6,534 nucleotides of DNA from JACZQZ01 sp046756945 (GTDB lineage Bacteria > Pseudomonadota > Alphaproteobacteria > Rhodospirillales > 2-02-FULL-58-16), in contig JBHHXI010000155.1 of assembly GCA_046756945.1 (NCBI GenBank), positions 1 through 6,534 of the forward strand. The letters are read 5' to 3'. Position 1 is the first letter of the stretch. Each line of letters begins with the position of its first letter. Below the pieces are notes generated by a model. It saw nothing but the letters and a program-made list of their open reading frames with translations, ran no database searches and was not told the origin of the DNA. Position numbers and translations under genes: made by a program. Shown in pieces: positions 1 to 5,589 of this stretch.

Positions 1-2
1 CC

Positions 3-668
3 TGCCAGGGCGACGGCCTGATCAAGATCGAGATGCACTTCCTGCCCGACGTCTACGTCCGCTGCGACGTCTGCAAGGGCAAGCGTTACAACCGGGAGAC
101 CCTGGACATCCGCTTCCGCGACAAGTCCATCGCCGACGTGCTCGACATGACCGTGGACGAGGCGCTGGAGTTCTTCAAGGCGGTGCCGGCCATCCGCGCC
201 CGGTTCCTCACCCTGCAGCGCGTCGGCCTCGGCTATATCCACCTGGGCCAGCAGGCGACGACCCTTTCCGGCGGCGAGGCGCAGCGCGTCAAGCTGGCCA
301 AGGAACTGTCGCGGCGCGCCACCGGCCGGACCTTCTATATCCTGGACGAGCCGACGACGGGCCTGCACTTCGACGACGTGCGGAAACTGCTCGACGTGCT
401 GCACGCCCTCGTCGAGTCGGGCAACACCGTCGTCGTCATCGAGCATAACCTGGAGATCATCAAGACCGCCGACTGGATCATCGACCTGGGCCCGGAAGGC
501 GGCGACAAGGGCGGCCGCGTCGTCGCCCAGGGCACGCCGGAAGACGTGGCCGCCGTGGCCGAAAGCTTCACCGGCCAGTACCTGGCCAGGTATCTGGGGC
601 GGGGCAAGGAGCGGGCCCGGGCGGCGCCGAGACCCGAGAAAAAACCGAAAATCAGGAAGCGGGCTTAG
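3..668 (+). CDS. uvrA: UvrABC excision nuclease subunit A, C-terminal part (5' end outside window)
   Basis: UvrA is the ABC-type ATPase dimer that, with UvrB, finds bulky DNA lesions in nucleotide excision repair. Only the last 221 residues are here; the frame is open from the window edge. Window residue 1 is a Cys, followed about 20 residues later by CDVC (21-24), the second half of the C-terminal zinc finger needed for damage recognition. Then come the ABC signature LSGGEAQRVKLAKEL (88-102), Walker B with catalytic Glu in YILDEPTTGL (112-121) and the switch His in VVIEH (144-148). The wording matches E. coli UvrA closely, including the IKTADWIIDLGPEGG stretch. After the normal end of the domain there is a basic tail of roughly 25 residues rich in Lys, Arg and Pro; such tails vary between species. 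The stop is TAG at 666-668. Identity is near certain. Confidence 0.97.
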   Translation, partial: CQGDGLIKIEMHFLPDVYVRCDVCKGKRYNRETLDIRFRDKSIADVLDMTVDEALEFFKAVPAIRARFLTLQRVGLGYIHLGQQATTLSGGEAQRVKLAKELSRRATGRTFYILDEPTTGLHFDDVRKLLDVLHALVESGNTVVVIEHNLEIIKTADWIIDLGPEGGDKGGRVVAQGTPEDVAAVAESFTGQYLARYLGRGKERARAAPRPEKKPKIRKRA

Positions 669-722
669 CCGCTTACGCGGGCGCTGCGCGCGGCCGTTGC
701 GGGGCTTCGCCCCGCACCCCAT
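669..722 (+). terminator. Tandem hairpins after uvrA, possible terminator
   Basis: Directly after the uvrA stop there is a small hairpin, CCGC-TTAC-GCGG (669-680). A stronger one follows, GCGGGGC-TTC-GCCCCGC (699-715), a perfect 7-bp stem. No T-run follows, so this is not a textbook intrinsic terminator, although GC-rich stems without U tracts are common between genes in high-GC genomes. The right arm of the strong hairpin, together with the ACCCCAT after it, is the 14-mer repeated in inverted orientation at 1223-1236. It may therefore be part of a dispersed repeat rather than a dedicated terminator. Confidence 0.35.
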
Positions 723-745
723 TACGTGTTGCCGGGATTTTCCTG

Positions 746-751
746 TATACT
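746..751 (+). promoter_or_regulatory. Candidate -10 box for the MNT gene
   Basis: TATACT (746-751) matches five of six bases of the sigma-70 -10 consensus and stands out in GC-rich surroundings. A well-spaced -35 is not convincing: TTACGT (722-727, 18-bp spacing) is poor and TTGCCG (729-734) is too close. A start site near 758 would leave a leader of about 23 nt before the ATG at 781. This would let the island be transcribed independently of uvrA. Confidence 0.3.
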
Positions 752-780
752 GCCGTTCCGGACAGATGGGTAACCAGGCC

Positions 781-1074
781 ATGCTGCGCGACGAAATCCT
801 TGACAGGCTGCGCGCCGACAAGGAGGCGCTGGACGCCTTCGGCGTCAAGACCATCGGCGTCTTCGGCTCCGTCGCCCGCGGCCAGGATGGCCCCGACAGC
901 GATGTGGATATCCTCGTCGATTACGACCACCAGGTGACGCGGGGTATGTTCGGTTTCCTGGACTTGAAGGAGCACATCGAGGACGTGCTCGGCCGCAAGG
1001 TCGACCTGGTGATGCGGAACGGTCTGCACAGACGCCTGCGGGACCGCATCCTCGACGAAGCCGATTATGCCTAG
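781..1074 (+). CDS. MNT-type minimal nucleotidyltransferase (HEPN/MNT antitoxin family, orphan)
   Basis: A 97-residue protein of the DNA polymerase beta-like minimal nucleotidyltransferase fold. The signature GS(29-30)VARG is followed by D41-x-D43, the two metal-binding aspartates, and a third candidate acidic residue, D75, lies in KVDLV. In HEPN/MNT systems of this family (MntA type), the nucleotidyltransferase neutralises its HEPN ribonuclease toxin by attaching AMP to a tyrosine. The active site here looks intact. ATG 781 is preferred because MLRDEILDRLRADKEAL followed by GVKTIGVFGSVARG has the usual family spacing. ATG 766 adds only five residues, and TTG 697 would place a hairpin and the -10 box inside the gene. 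Neither ATG has a strong ribosome-binding site. An 8-bp overlap leads into the expected partner start, but that frame stops after seven codons, so this is probably an orphan antitoxin. Confidence 0.85.
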   Translation: MLRDEILDRLRADKEALDAFGVKTIGVFGSVARGQDGPDSDVDILVDYDHQVTRGMFGFLDLKEHIEDVLGRKVDLVMRNGLHRRLRDRILDEADYA

Positions 1075-1090
1075 GGACTTGGTTGCGTAA
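1067..1090 (+). pseudogene. Vestigial start of a HEPN (DUF86-like) toxin gene
   Basis: An ATG at 1067, overlapping the last 8 bp of the MNT gene, reads MPRDLVA and then TAA (1088-1090). HEPN/DUF86 proteins paired with MNT genes commonly begin with MPRD or a similar sequence, and commonly start inside the end of the MNT gene with this kind of overlap. The context therefore suggests a partner whose body has been lost. The frame after the stop stays open for some 60 codons, but its residues show no HEPN features such as the R-x4-6-H motif. The first codons are seen directly; calling them a toxin remnant is inference. Confidence 0.42.
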
Positions 1091-1325
1091 ATCCGCCACT
1101 CAATCGACGGATATCGCCTGCGCCGGGTAGGCTCGCACCCGCGAGGGGGAACCGTGGACCCGGTGGGGCCGCGTAAGTCCCCTGAGCCCCCGCTTTTTCT
1201 TAGGGCCGTAGGCCCCAAAATCATGGGGTGCGGGGCCTTCGGCGCCTTAGAAAGCCGGCGCGGCAGCGCTCGCGGAGCGACATAGGGCGACGAACGTGGG
1301 CGGCGGCCCGACAGGCAACCGAAAA
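1075..1325. other. Gene-free, structure-rich interval between MNT gene and bioD
   Basis: This interval is the convergent space between the plus-strand MNT gene and the end of bioD on the minus strand. No ORF on either strand looks like a real protein. It holds short hairpins (see the 1120-1200 entry), GGGCC-GTA-GGCCC (1203-1215), the right copy of the 14-bp inverted repeat (1223-1236), and CGCTC-GCG-GAGCG (1267-1279). The last of these lies about 50 bp beyond the bioD stop and could serve as a bidirectional terminator stem, although no U tract follows on either strand. Confidence 0.6.
1120..1200 (+). ncRNA. Candidate structured RNA or repeat element of unknown type
   Basis: On the plus strand, consecutive perfect stems can form: CTCGC-ACCC-GCGAG (1132-1145), ACCG-TGGACC-CGGT (1151-1164) and GGGG-N10-CCCC (1165-1182). 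Alternatively GGGGG (1145-1149) can pair with CCCCC (1187-1191), closing a two-hairpin multiloop. The segment ends in CGCTTTTTCTT (1191-1201), a T-run that would suit an intrinsic terminator in this orientation. It does not match tRNA, 4.5S, 6S, tmRNA or a known riboswitch that I can recognise. High GC alone makes chance stems likely, so the call is tentative. Confidence 0.25.
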
Positions 1326-2006
1326 TCAGGACACCGGTGTGAGCGCCGCCGTCAGGTCCGGGGCGTCGCGCCATTCCTCGGTGTCGTTCAGGCGTGGGAG
1401 CGCCAGAACGGGGGTGACGAACCGTTCCAGGGTTTCCACGGTTTCGGCGAGCGGCACCGGGGAGTCGGCCGACTCACTGACGATCACCGCCGCGACATGG
1501 ATTCCGCGCGCCTTCAACGCCTCGGCGGCGCTCAGCGTGTGGCTGAGGGTGCCGAGATAGCTGCCCGTCACCAGCAGGGCCGGAACGGCGAGGGCGGCGA
1601 TCCAGTCGGCCACCGTTTCCCGCTCCGTCAGCGGCACCAGGACCCCGCCCAATCCCTCGATGAGCAGGACGTCGCCGGCTTCGTCCCGTAACCCGCGGCA
1701 GAAATCGACCAATCGGCGGAAATCGATGGACCGGCCCTCGCGGCGCGCCGCCATGTCCGGCGACAGGGCGGCGCGGAACCGCCACGGCGAGGCTTCGGCG
1801 ACGGCCCCGGGCGTCGCGTCCAGTCCCTGGGCGTCGAGCAGCAGCGCCGTGTCGGTGCCCCCGGGCGCGTCGTCGTCGAAGCCGGTGATCACCGGCTTGA
1901 CCGCCCGCACCCGCCGCCCCGCCGCCCTCAACTGCCGGCACAGGAGACAGGCGACCACGGTCTTGCCGACCTCGGTTCCGGACGCGGTGACGAAAAATGC
2001 CCTCAC
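1326..2006 (-). CDS. bioD: Dethiobiotin synthetase
   Basis: BioD carries out the ATP-dependent carboxylation and ring closure of 7,8-diaminopelargonic acid to dethiobiotin, the third of the four late biotin steps, in the cytosol as a homodimer. The 226-residue protein starts with VRAFFVTASGTEVGKT: a P-loop (GTEVGKT, 10-16) at the very N-terminus, as in E. coli BioD. K37 in VKPVITG corresponds to the catalytic Lys37, and the EGLGGVLVPL loop (117-126) matches the family EGAGG motif for substrate and phosphate binding. GTG at 2006 is the start because it overlaps the bioF stop as GTGA and gives the normal length. Upstream in-frame sequence is only bioF read in another frame. Length is typical (about 225 residues). 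Co-translation with bioF from the same mRNA is expected. Confidence 0.95.
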   Translation of the reverse strand: MRAFFVTASGTEVGKTVVACLLCRQLRAAGRRVRAVKPVITGFDDDAPGGTDTALLLDAQGLDATPGAVAEASPWRFRAALSPDMAARREGRSIDFRRLVDFCRGLRDEAGDVLLIEGLGGVLVPLTERETVADWIAALAVPALLVTGSYLGTLSHTLSAAEALKARGIHVAAVIVSESADSPVPLAETVETLERFVTPVLALPRLNDTEEWRDAPDLTAALTPVS

Positions 2007-3196
2007 CCGCCGGCCCCGGTGACTTTCAGGCCCAGGTCGTCGAGGCACCGGGCGAGGCGGGCGATGTCTTCGTCCCTGTGGGCGGCGGAGAAGGTGAAGC
2101 GCAGGCGCGCCGTGCCCTCGGGCACCGTCGGCGGGCGGATGGCGATGACCAGGAAGCCGGCCTCCAACAGGGACTCCGACGCCGCCAGGGCGGTGTCCGC
2201 GCCGCCGAGGACGACGGGCACGATGCAGCTTTCGGCCGGCGGCAGGCCGAGCAGCGAGGTGAACCGCCGGGCCTTCGCCACCGGCGCCTCGGTGAGGGCC
2301 GTATCGCGGGCGATGATGTCGAGGGCGGCGATGGCGGAGGCGACCACCGAGGGCGGCAGGCCGGTGCTGTAGACGAAGCTGCGCGCCCGGTTGTTGAGGA
2401 AATCGATGACGGGGCGGGCGGCGCACAGATACCCCCCGTAGGCGCCCGCCGCCTTGGACAGCGTCCCCATCTGCAGGGGGACGTGCACGCCGTCGCCCCA
2501 GTGGGCGGCGCTGCCGCGGCCGCCGCCCAGCACGCCGAACCCGTGGGCGTCGTCGACCAGCAGCCAGGCGTCGAAGTCGGCCGCCAGGGCCGAAAGCGCC
2601 GGCAGGGGCGCCAGGTCCCCGTCCATGCTGAACACGCCCTCGGTGAGAATAAGGCAGTGCCGGTGCCGGGCCCGCTCGGCGGCGAGGAGCCGGCGGCAGG
2701 AGTCCGGGTCGTTGTGGGCGAAGGTGCGCGTCGTCGCCCTGCTGAGGCGGGCGCCGGCGTGCATGCACGCATGGCCGAGCTCGTCCACGACGACGAGGTC
2801 GTCGGCGCCGGCGAACGCCGGGATGATGCCGATGTTGGCCAGATAGCCGCTGCCGAACACGCATGCCGCCTCGGTCCCCTTGATGCGGGCCAGCCGCGCC
2901 TCCAGGTCCGCATACAAGGGGTGGTTCCCGGTGACCAGGCGCGACGCCCCGGCGCCGGCGCCGTAGCTCTCGATGGCCTCGACCGCGGCCCGGCATACCT
3001 CGGGGTGGTGGGACAGGTTGAGGTAATCGTTGCAGCAGAACGAGATCAGCTCCCGGCCGGCGCGGAACGCCCGGTCCGGGCCGGCGCGCCGGGTTTCGTG
3101 GAGGCGGCGGCGGAGACTTACGGCCTCCAGCGCGTCCAGCTTGACCTGGGCGAACCGCTCCGGCGGCGGCGGCGGCGATTTAGAGGTTTCGCTCAT
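2003..3196 (-). CDS. bioF: 8-amino-7-oxononanoate (KAPA) synthase
   Basis: BioF is a PLP enzyme of the alpha-oxoamine synthase family. It condenses L-alanine with pimeloyl-ACP (or pimeloyl-CoA) to give KAPA, the first step of biotin ring assembly. In its 397 residues, FCCNDYLNL (53-61) and GAGASRLVTGNHPLYADLE (81-99) are family hallmarks. H142 in GHACMHAG stacks on PLP, D215 and H218 in VDDAHGFG bind the cofactor, K248 in GTLSKAAGAYGGY is the Schiff-base lysine, and RPPTVPEGTARLR (354-366) is the C-terminal substrate region. ATG 3196 fits the family N-terminus; a longer in-frame reading would run through the divergent promoter into bioB. The ribosome-binding site is weak (GGGGA three bases before ATG). 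Five CCG codons encode P8-P12. The gene is first in a minus-strand bioFD operon, divergent from bioB. Confidence 0.96.
   Translation of the reverse strand: MSETSKSPPPPPERFAQVKLDALEAVSLRRRLHETRRAGPDRAFRAGRELISFCCNDYLNLSHHPEVCRAAVEAIESYGAGAGASRLVTGNHPLYADLEARLARIKGTEAACVFGSGYLANIGIIPAFAGADDLVVVDELGHACMHAGARLSRATTRTFAHNDPDSCRRLLAAERARHRHCLILTEGVFSMDGDLAPLPALSALAADFDAWLLVDDAHGFGVLGGGRGSAAHWGDGVHVPLQMGTLSKAAGAYGGYLCAARPVIDFLNNRARSFVYSTGLPPSVVASAIAALDIIARDTALTEAPVAKARRFTSLLGLPPAESCIVPVVLGGADTALAASESLLEAGFLVIAIRPPTVPEGTARLRFTFSAAHRDEDIARLARCLDDLGLKVTGAGG
3161..3175. repeat. (CGG)5 trinucleotide run in bioF N-terminus
   Basis: Five perfect CGG units on the plus strand read as five CCG proline codons (P8-P12) of bioF. 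They lie in a non-conserved leader before the catalytic fold, so gain or loss of a unit would keep frame and probably function. Confidence 0.85.
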
Positions 3197-3208
3197 GCGT
3201 CCCCGGAT

Positions 3209-3218
3209 GTATGCATAC
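3209..3218. promoter_or_regulatory. Candidate BioR-like biotin operator palindrome
   Basis: GTATGCATAC is a perfect 10-bp palindrome in the middle of the bioF/bioB spacer. The known operator of BioR, the GntR-family biotin repressor of Alphaproteobacteria, is TTATCTATAA. The two share the TAT..ATA core at the same spacing (six of ten positions), but the outer bases and the centre differ. No BirA-type half sites (TTGTAAACC with GGTTTACAA) are visible. The site is seen directly; its role as an operator is inference from position and resemblance. Confidence 0.4.
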
Positions 3219-3250
3219 CGCTGTGCCCGCGAGACGGGCGGGACAGGGCC

Positions 3251-3260
3251 GGAGTGAGAG
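3251..3260 (+). promoter_or_regulatory. Ribosome-binding site deciding the bioB start
   Basis: GGAGTGAGAG sits just before ATG 3265 with GGAG ten bases upstream. The other in-frame ATG (3211) lies inside the operator palindrome and has no Shine-Dalgarno sequence, so 3265 is the start. Confidence 0.7.
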
Positions 3261-3264
3261 TTCC

Positions 3265-4287
3265 ATGACCGCACATGCACGCGCCGGCGCCCAGGCGCGC
3301 ACCGCCCCGGCGGACGACGGGGCGCGCCACGACTGGACCGTGGACGAGATCCTCGCCCTTTTCGCGTTGCCCTTCGGCGACCTTTTGTTCCAGGCACATT
3401 GCGTCTACCGGCGTACCTTCGATCCCAACCAGATCCAGGCCTGTACGCTGCTCAGCATCAAGACCGGCGGCTGCCCGGAGGACTGCGGCTACTGCGCCCA
3501 AAGCATCCATTATGCGACCGGCGTGCAGGCGCAGAAGCTGATGTCCGTCGACGACGTGGTGGCCGCCGCCCGGCGGGCCAAGGATGCCGGTTCGGGGCGC
3601 TTCTGCATGGGCGCGGCCTGGCGGGACCTCGGCGAGCGCAATGTGGACCGGATCACCGACATGATCAAGGCCGTGAAGGCGGAGGGCATGGAGACCTGCG
3701 TCACCCTGGGCATGCTGACCGGGGACCAGGCCCGGCGCCTGAAGGCGGCCGGCCTGGATTACTACAACCACAACGTGGACACGTCCGAGGCCTATTATCC
3801 GGCGATCATCACGACGCGCACGTACGGGGACCGCCTGGAGACCCTGGCCCACGTCCATGACGCCGGGATCAAGGTGTGCAGCGGCGGCATCCTGGGCATG
3901 GGCGAAGCCCGCGCCGACCGCGCCGGCATGCTGATGACGCTGGCGAACCTGCCCCACCATCCGGACAGCGTGCCCATCAACATGCTGGTGCCGATCGCCG
4001 GGACGCCGCTGGAGGACGCCGGCAAGCTCGATCCGCTGGAGTTCGTGCGCACCATCGCCGTCGCCCGCATCCTCATGCCCAATGCCTTCGTGCGCCTGTC
4101 GGCGGGGCGCGAGTCCATGAGCGACGAATTGCAGGCGCTGTGCTTCTTCGCCGGCGCCAACTCGGCCTTTCTCGGCGACAGGCTGCTCACCGCGCCGAAC
4201 ACGGAACTGGACGCCGACATGCGGCTGTTCGAACGGCTGGGGATCGGGATCATGCCGCCGGAGACCGCCGACGCGGCAGCCGAATGA
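3265..4287 (+). CDS. bioB: Biotin synthase (radical SAM)
   Basis: BioB inserts sulfur into dethiobiotin to make biotin, using a radical SAM [4Fe-4S] cluster and an auxiliary [2Fe-2S] cluster that supplies the sulfur. The protein has 340 residues. The radical SAM motif is C70-x3-C74-x2-C77 (GGCPEDCGYCAQS). The [2Fe-2S] ligands are C114 (RFCMGAAWR), C145 (ETCVTLGM), C205 (KVCSGGI) and R277 (VRLSAGR). Their offsets from the first Cys (44, 75, 135, 207) are the same as in E. coli BioB. YYNHNVDTS (167-174 region) and INMLVPIAGTPLE (238-250) are further family signatures. The N-terminus is about 17 residues longer than E. coli and Ala-rich. It is the first gene of the plus-strand operon and its TGA overlaps the bioA ATG. 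Confidence 0.97.
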   Translation: MTAHARAGAQARTAPADDGARHDWTVDEILALFALPFGDLLFQAHCVYRRTFDPNQIQACTLLSIKTGGCPEDCGYCAQSIHYATGVQAQKLMSVDDVVAAARRAKDAGSGRFCMGAAWRDLGERNVDRITDMIKAVKAEGMETCVTLGMLTGDQARRLKAAGLDYYNHNVDTSEAYYPAIITTRTYGDRLETLAHVHDAGIKVCSGGILGMGEARADRAGMLMTLANLPHHPDSVPINMLVPIAGTPLEDAGKLDPLEFVRTIAVARILMPNAFVRLSAGRESMSDELQALCFFAGANSAFLGDRLLTAPNTELDADMRLFERLGIGIMPPETADAAAE

Positions 4288-5582
4288 CCGCCCCCCCGCC
4301 CGGCAAGGAACCCCGGTGGCTGACGCGGGGCTGGCCCCACGTGTGGCTGCCCTATGCCCAGATGAAGACGACGCCGCTGCCGCTGCCCGTGGTGGCGACC
4401 GAGGGGACGCGCATCCGCCTCGCCGACGGACGCGAGCTCATCGACGGCATCGCGTCGTGGTGGACCGCGTGTCACGGCTATAACCACCCCCACATCATCG
4501 GCGCCATGGAACGCCAGCTGAGGACCATGCCCCACGTCATGTTCGGCGGCCTGAACCACCAGCCGGCCCTGGACCTGGCGCGGCGCCTGACGGCCCTCCT
4601 GCCGCCCGGCCTGAATCACGTCTTTTTTTGCGATTCCGGGTCGGTGTCGGTGGAGGTGGCGCTGAAGATGGCGCTCCAGTACTGGATCAACCGGGGCGTC
4701 ACCGGGCGCTCGCGGTTCGTCGCCTTCCGCCACGGCTATCACGGCGACACCCTGGGCGCCATGTCGGTGTGCGACCTGGAAGGGGGCATGCACCAGCCGT
4801 TCACGGGCCATGTTCCCGAACAGTTTATCGTCGAGCTGCCGTCGACGAAGGAGGCACGTACCGGATTCGACTCCTTCCTGCGCCGCCACCGGGACGAGAT
4901 CGCCGGCCTCGTCATCGAGCCCCTGGTGCAGGGGGCGGGGGGCATGAAGTTCCACGGCGCGGACACCCTTGCCGCCGTCCGCCGCATCGCCGCCGAGAAT
5001 GACGTGCTTTTCATCGCCGACGAGGTGATGACCGGGTTCGGGCGCACGGGCCGCATGTTCGCCTGCGAAGACGCCGATGTCTCGCCCGACATCATCTGCC
5101 TGTCCAAGGCCCTTACCGGGGGCGCCATGGGCCTTGCCGCCACCGTCGCCAGCGACAGGGTCTACGACGCCTTCCTCGACGACGACCCGGCCAAGGCGCT
5201 CATGCACGGCCCCACCTACATGGCCAATCCGCTGGGCTGCGCCGCCGCCAACGCGTCCCTCGACCTGTTCGAGCGGGAGCCCCGCCTGGACGCGGTGGCG
5301 GCCATGGAGGCGCACATGTCCGAAGCCCTGGAACCGTGCCGGTCGCTGCCCGGCGTCCGCGACGTGCGCGCCAAGGGGGCGATCGGCGTCGTGCAGTTGG
5401 ACGCAATGCGCCATCTCGACTGGCTGAGGCGGCGTTTCATCGAGGAAGGGGTATGGCTGCGCCCCTTCGGCGACATCGTCTACATGACCCCGCCCTTCGT
5501 CGTCGATGGGGACGAGCTCGCCCGGCTCACCGGCGCCGTGGTCCGTGTGCTGGGCGAATGGGCGCGGCGGGGAGCGGGTTGA
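4284..5582 (+). CDS. bioA: Adenosylmethionine-8-amino-7-oxononanoate (DAPA) aminotransferase
   Basis: BioA transfers an amino group, from SAM in the classical enzyme, to KAPA, giving 7,8-diaminopelargonic acid, the substrate of BioD. This class III PLP aminotransferase has 432 residues. SWWTACHGYNHPHI (58-71) and VWLPYAQM (20-27) carry the substrate-pocket Trp and Tyr positions. GS at 118-119 binds PLP phosphate, Y152 in HGYHGDT stacks on PLP, D246 in ADEVMTGFGRTG pairs with its ring nitrogen, K275 in CLSKALTGG is the Schiff-base lysine, HGPTYMANPL (308-317) completes the cofactor site, and R393 in WLRPF matches the substrate-binding Arg. A ribosome-binding site is not visible before ATG 4284, so translation probably depends on coupling through the ATGA overlap with bioB. 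The gene contains a C7 tract just after its start and a T7 tract at 4623-4629, both in frame here. Confidence 0.96.
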   Translation: MTAPPPGKEPRWLTRGWPHVWLPYAQMKTTPLPLPVVATEGTRIRLADGRELIDGIASWWTACHGYNHPHIIGAMERQLRTMPHVMFGGLNHQPALDLARRLTALLPPGLNHVFFCDSGSVSVEVALKMALQYWINRGVTGRSRFVAFRHGYHGDTLGAMSVCDLEGGMHQPFTGHVPEQFIVELPSTKEARTGFDSFLRRHRDEIAGLVIEPLVQGAGGMKFHGADTLAAVRRIAAENDVLFIADEVMTGFGRTGRMFACEDADVSPDIICLSKALTGGAMGLAATVASDRVYDAFLDDDPAKALMHGPTYMANPLGCAAANASLDLFEREPRLDAVAAMEAHMSEALEPCRSLPGVRDVRAKGAIGVVQLDAMRHLDWLRRRFIEEGVWLRPFGDIVYMTPPFVVDGDELARLTGAVVRVLGEWARRGAG

Positions 5583-5589
5583 CGGGCCC

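Larger units (their letters stand above)
709..1236. repeat. 14-bp perfect inverted repeat bracketing the MNT island
   Basis: GCCCCGCACCCCAT at 709-722 and its exact reverse complement ATGGGGTGCGGGGC at 1223-1236 lie about 500 bp apart. They enclose the nucleotidyltransferase gene and the structured non-coding stretch. The left copy is the 3' arm of a perfect hairpin plus ACCCCAT. The right copy also sits beside stem-forming sequence (CCTTCGG at 1236-1242, and GGGCC-GTA-GGCCC at 1203-1215). The match stops exactly at both ends. It could be the ends of a mobile or degenerate element, or two copies of a genome-wide GC-rich extragenic palindrome. No target-site duplication was found. Confidence 0.55.
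3197..3264. promoter_or_regulatory. Divergent bioF/bioB promoter region
   Basis: This 68-bp spacer must hold the 5' signals for both biotin operons, apart from any lying inside the coding ends. For bioB, TATGCA (3210-3215) with TTTCGC (3187-3192) at 17-bp spacing is the best but weak -10/-35 pair. It would give a leader of about 43 nt. For bioF, the same palindromic TATGCA read on the minus strand is the only AT-rich -10 candidate, and no good -35 is seen. Because both possible -10 boxes fall inside the palindrome at 3209-3218, one regulator bound there could shut both operons. Confidence 0.5.

Noticed and set aside
697..780. TTG 697 or ATG 766 as the MNT gene start
   Set aside because: The TTG reading would translate through a perfect hairpin and the -10-like TATACT. 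ATG 766 leaves almost no leader after the predicted start site and adds residues not expected in the family.
1120..1182. A tRNA or cobalamin riboswitch in the hairpin cluster
   Set aside because: No complete cloverleaf with a T-loop GTTCGA motif, and no B12-box or other riboswitch core could be matched.
1203..1220. GGGCC-GTA-GGCCC followed by CAAAA as an intrinsic terminator
   Set aside because: Neither strand has a U-run directly after the stem: the plus strand continues into A residues and the minus strand into TAAGAAAAA.
673..1374. Long minus-strand ORF (233 codons) across the MNT gene and the intergenic region
   Set aside because: It runs antisense to a convincing MNT gene with conserved motifs, overlaps the end of bioD, is rich in Arg/Pro/Gly as expected for a high-GC shadow frame, and shows no recognisable domain.
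1326..2996. Apparent 556-residue minus-strand protein that could be read as a BioF-BioD fusion
   Set aside because: Only the part from 2006 down is BioD. The upstream part is bioF read in the wrong frame, low-complexity Arg/Gly/Pro. The GTGA overlap marks two separate proteins.
4291..4297. C7 tract just after the bioA start (and T7 at 4623-4629) as a phase-variation switch
   Set aside because: The tracts are short, both are in frame with a full-length bioA, and nothing suggests a contingency locus. They are more relevant as sequencing-error hotspots.
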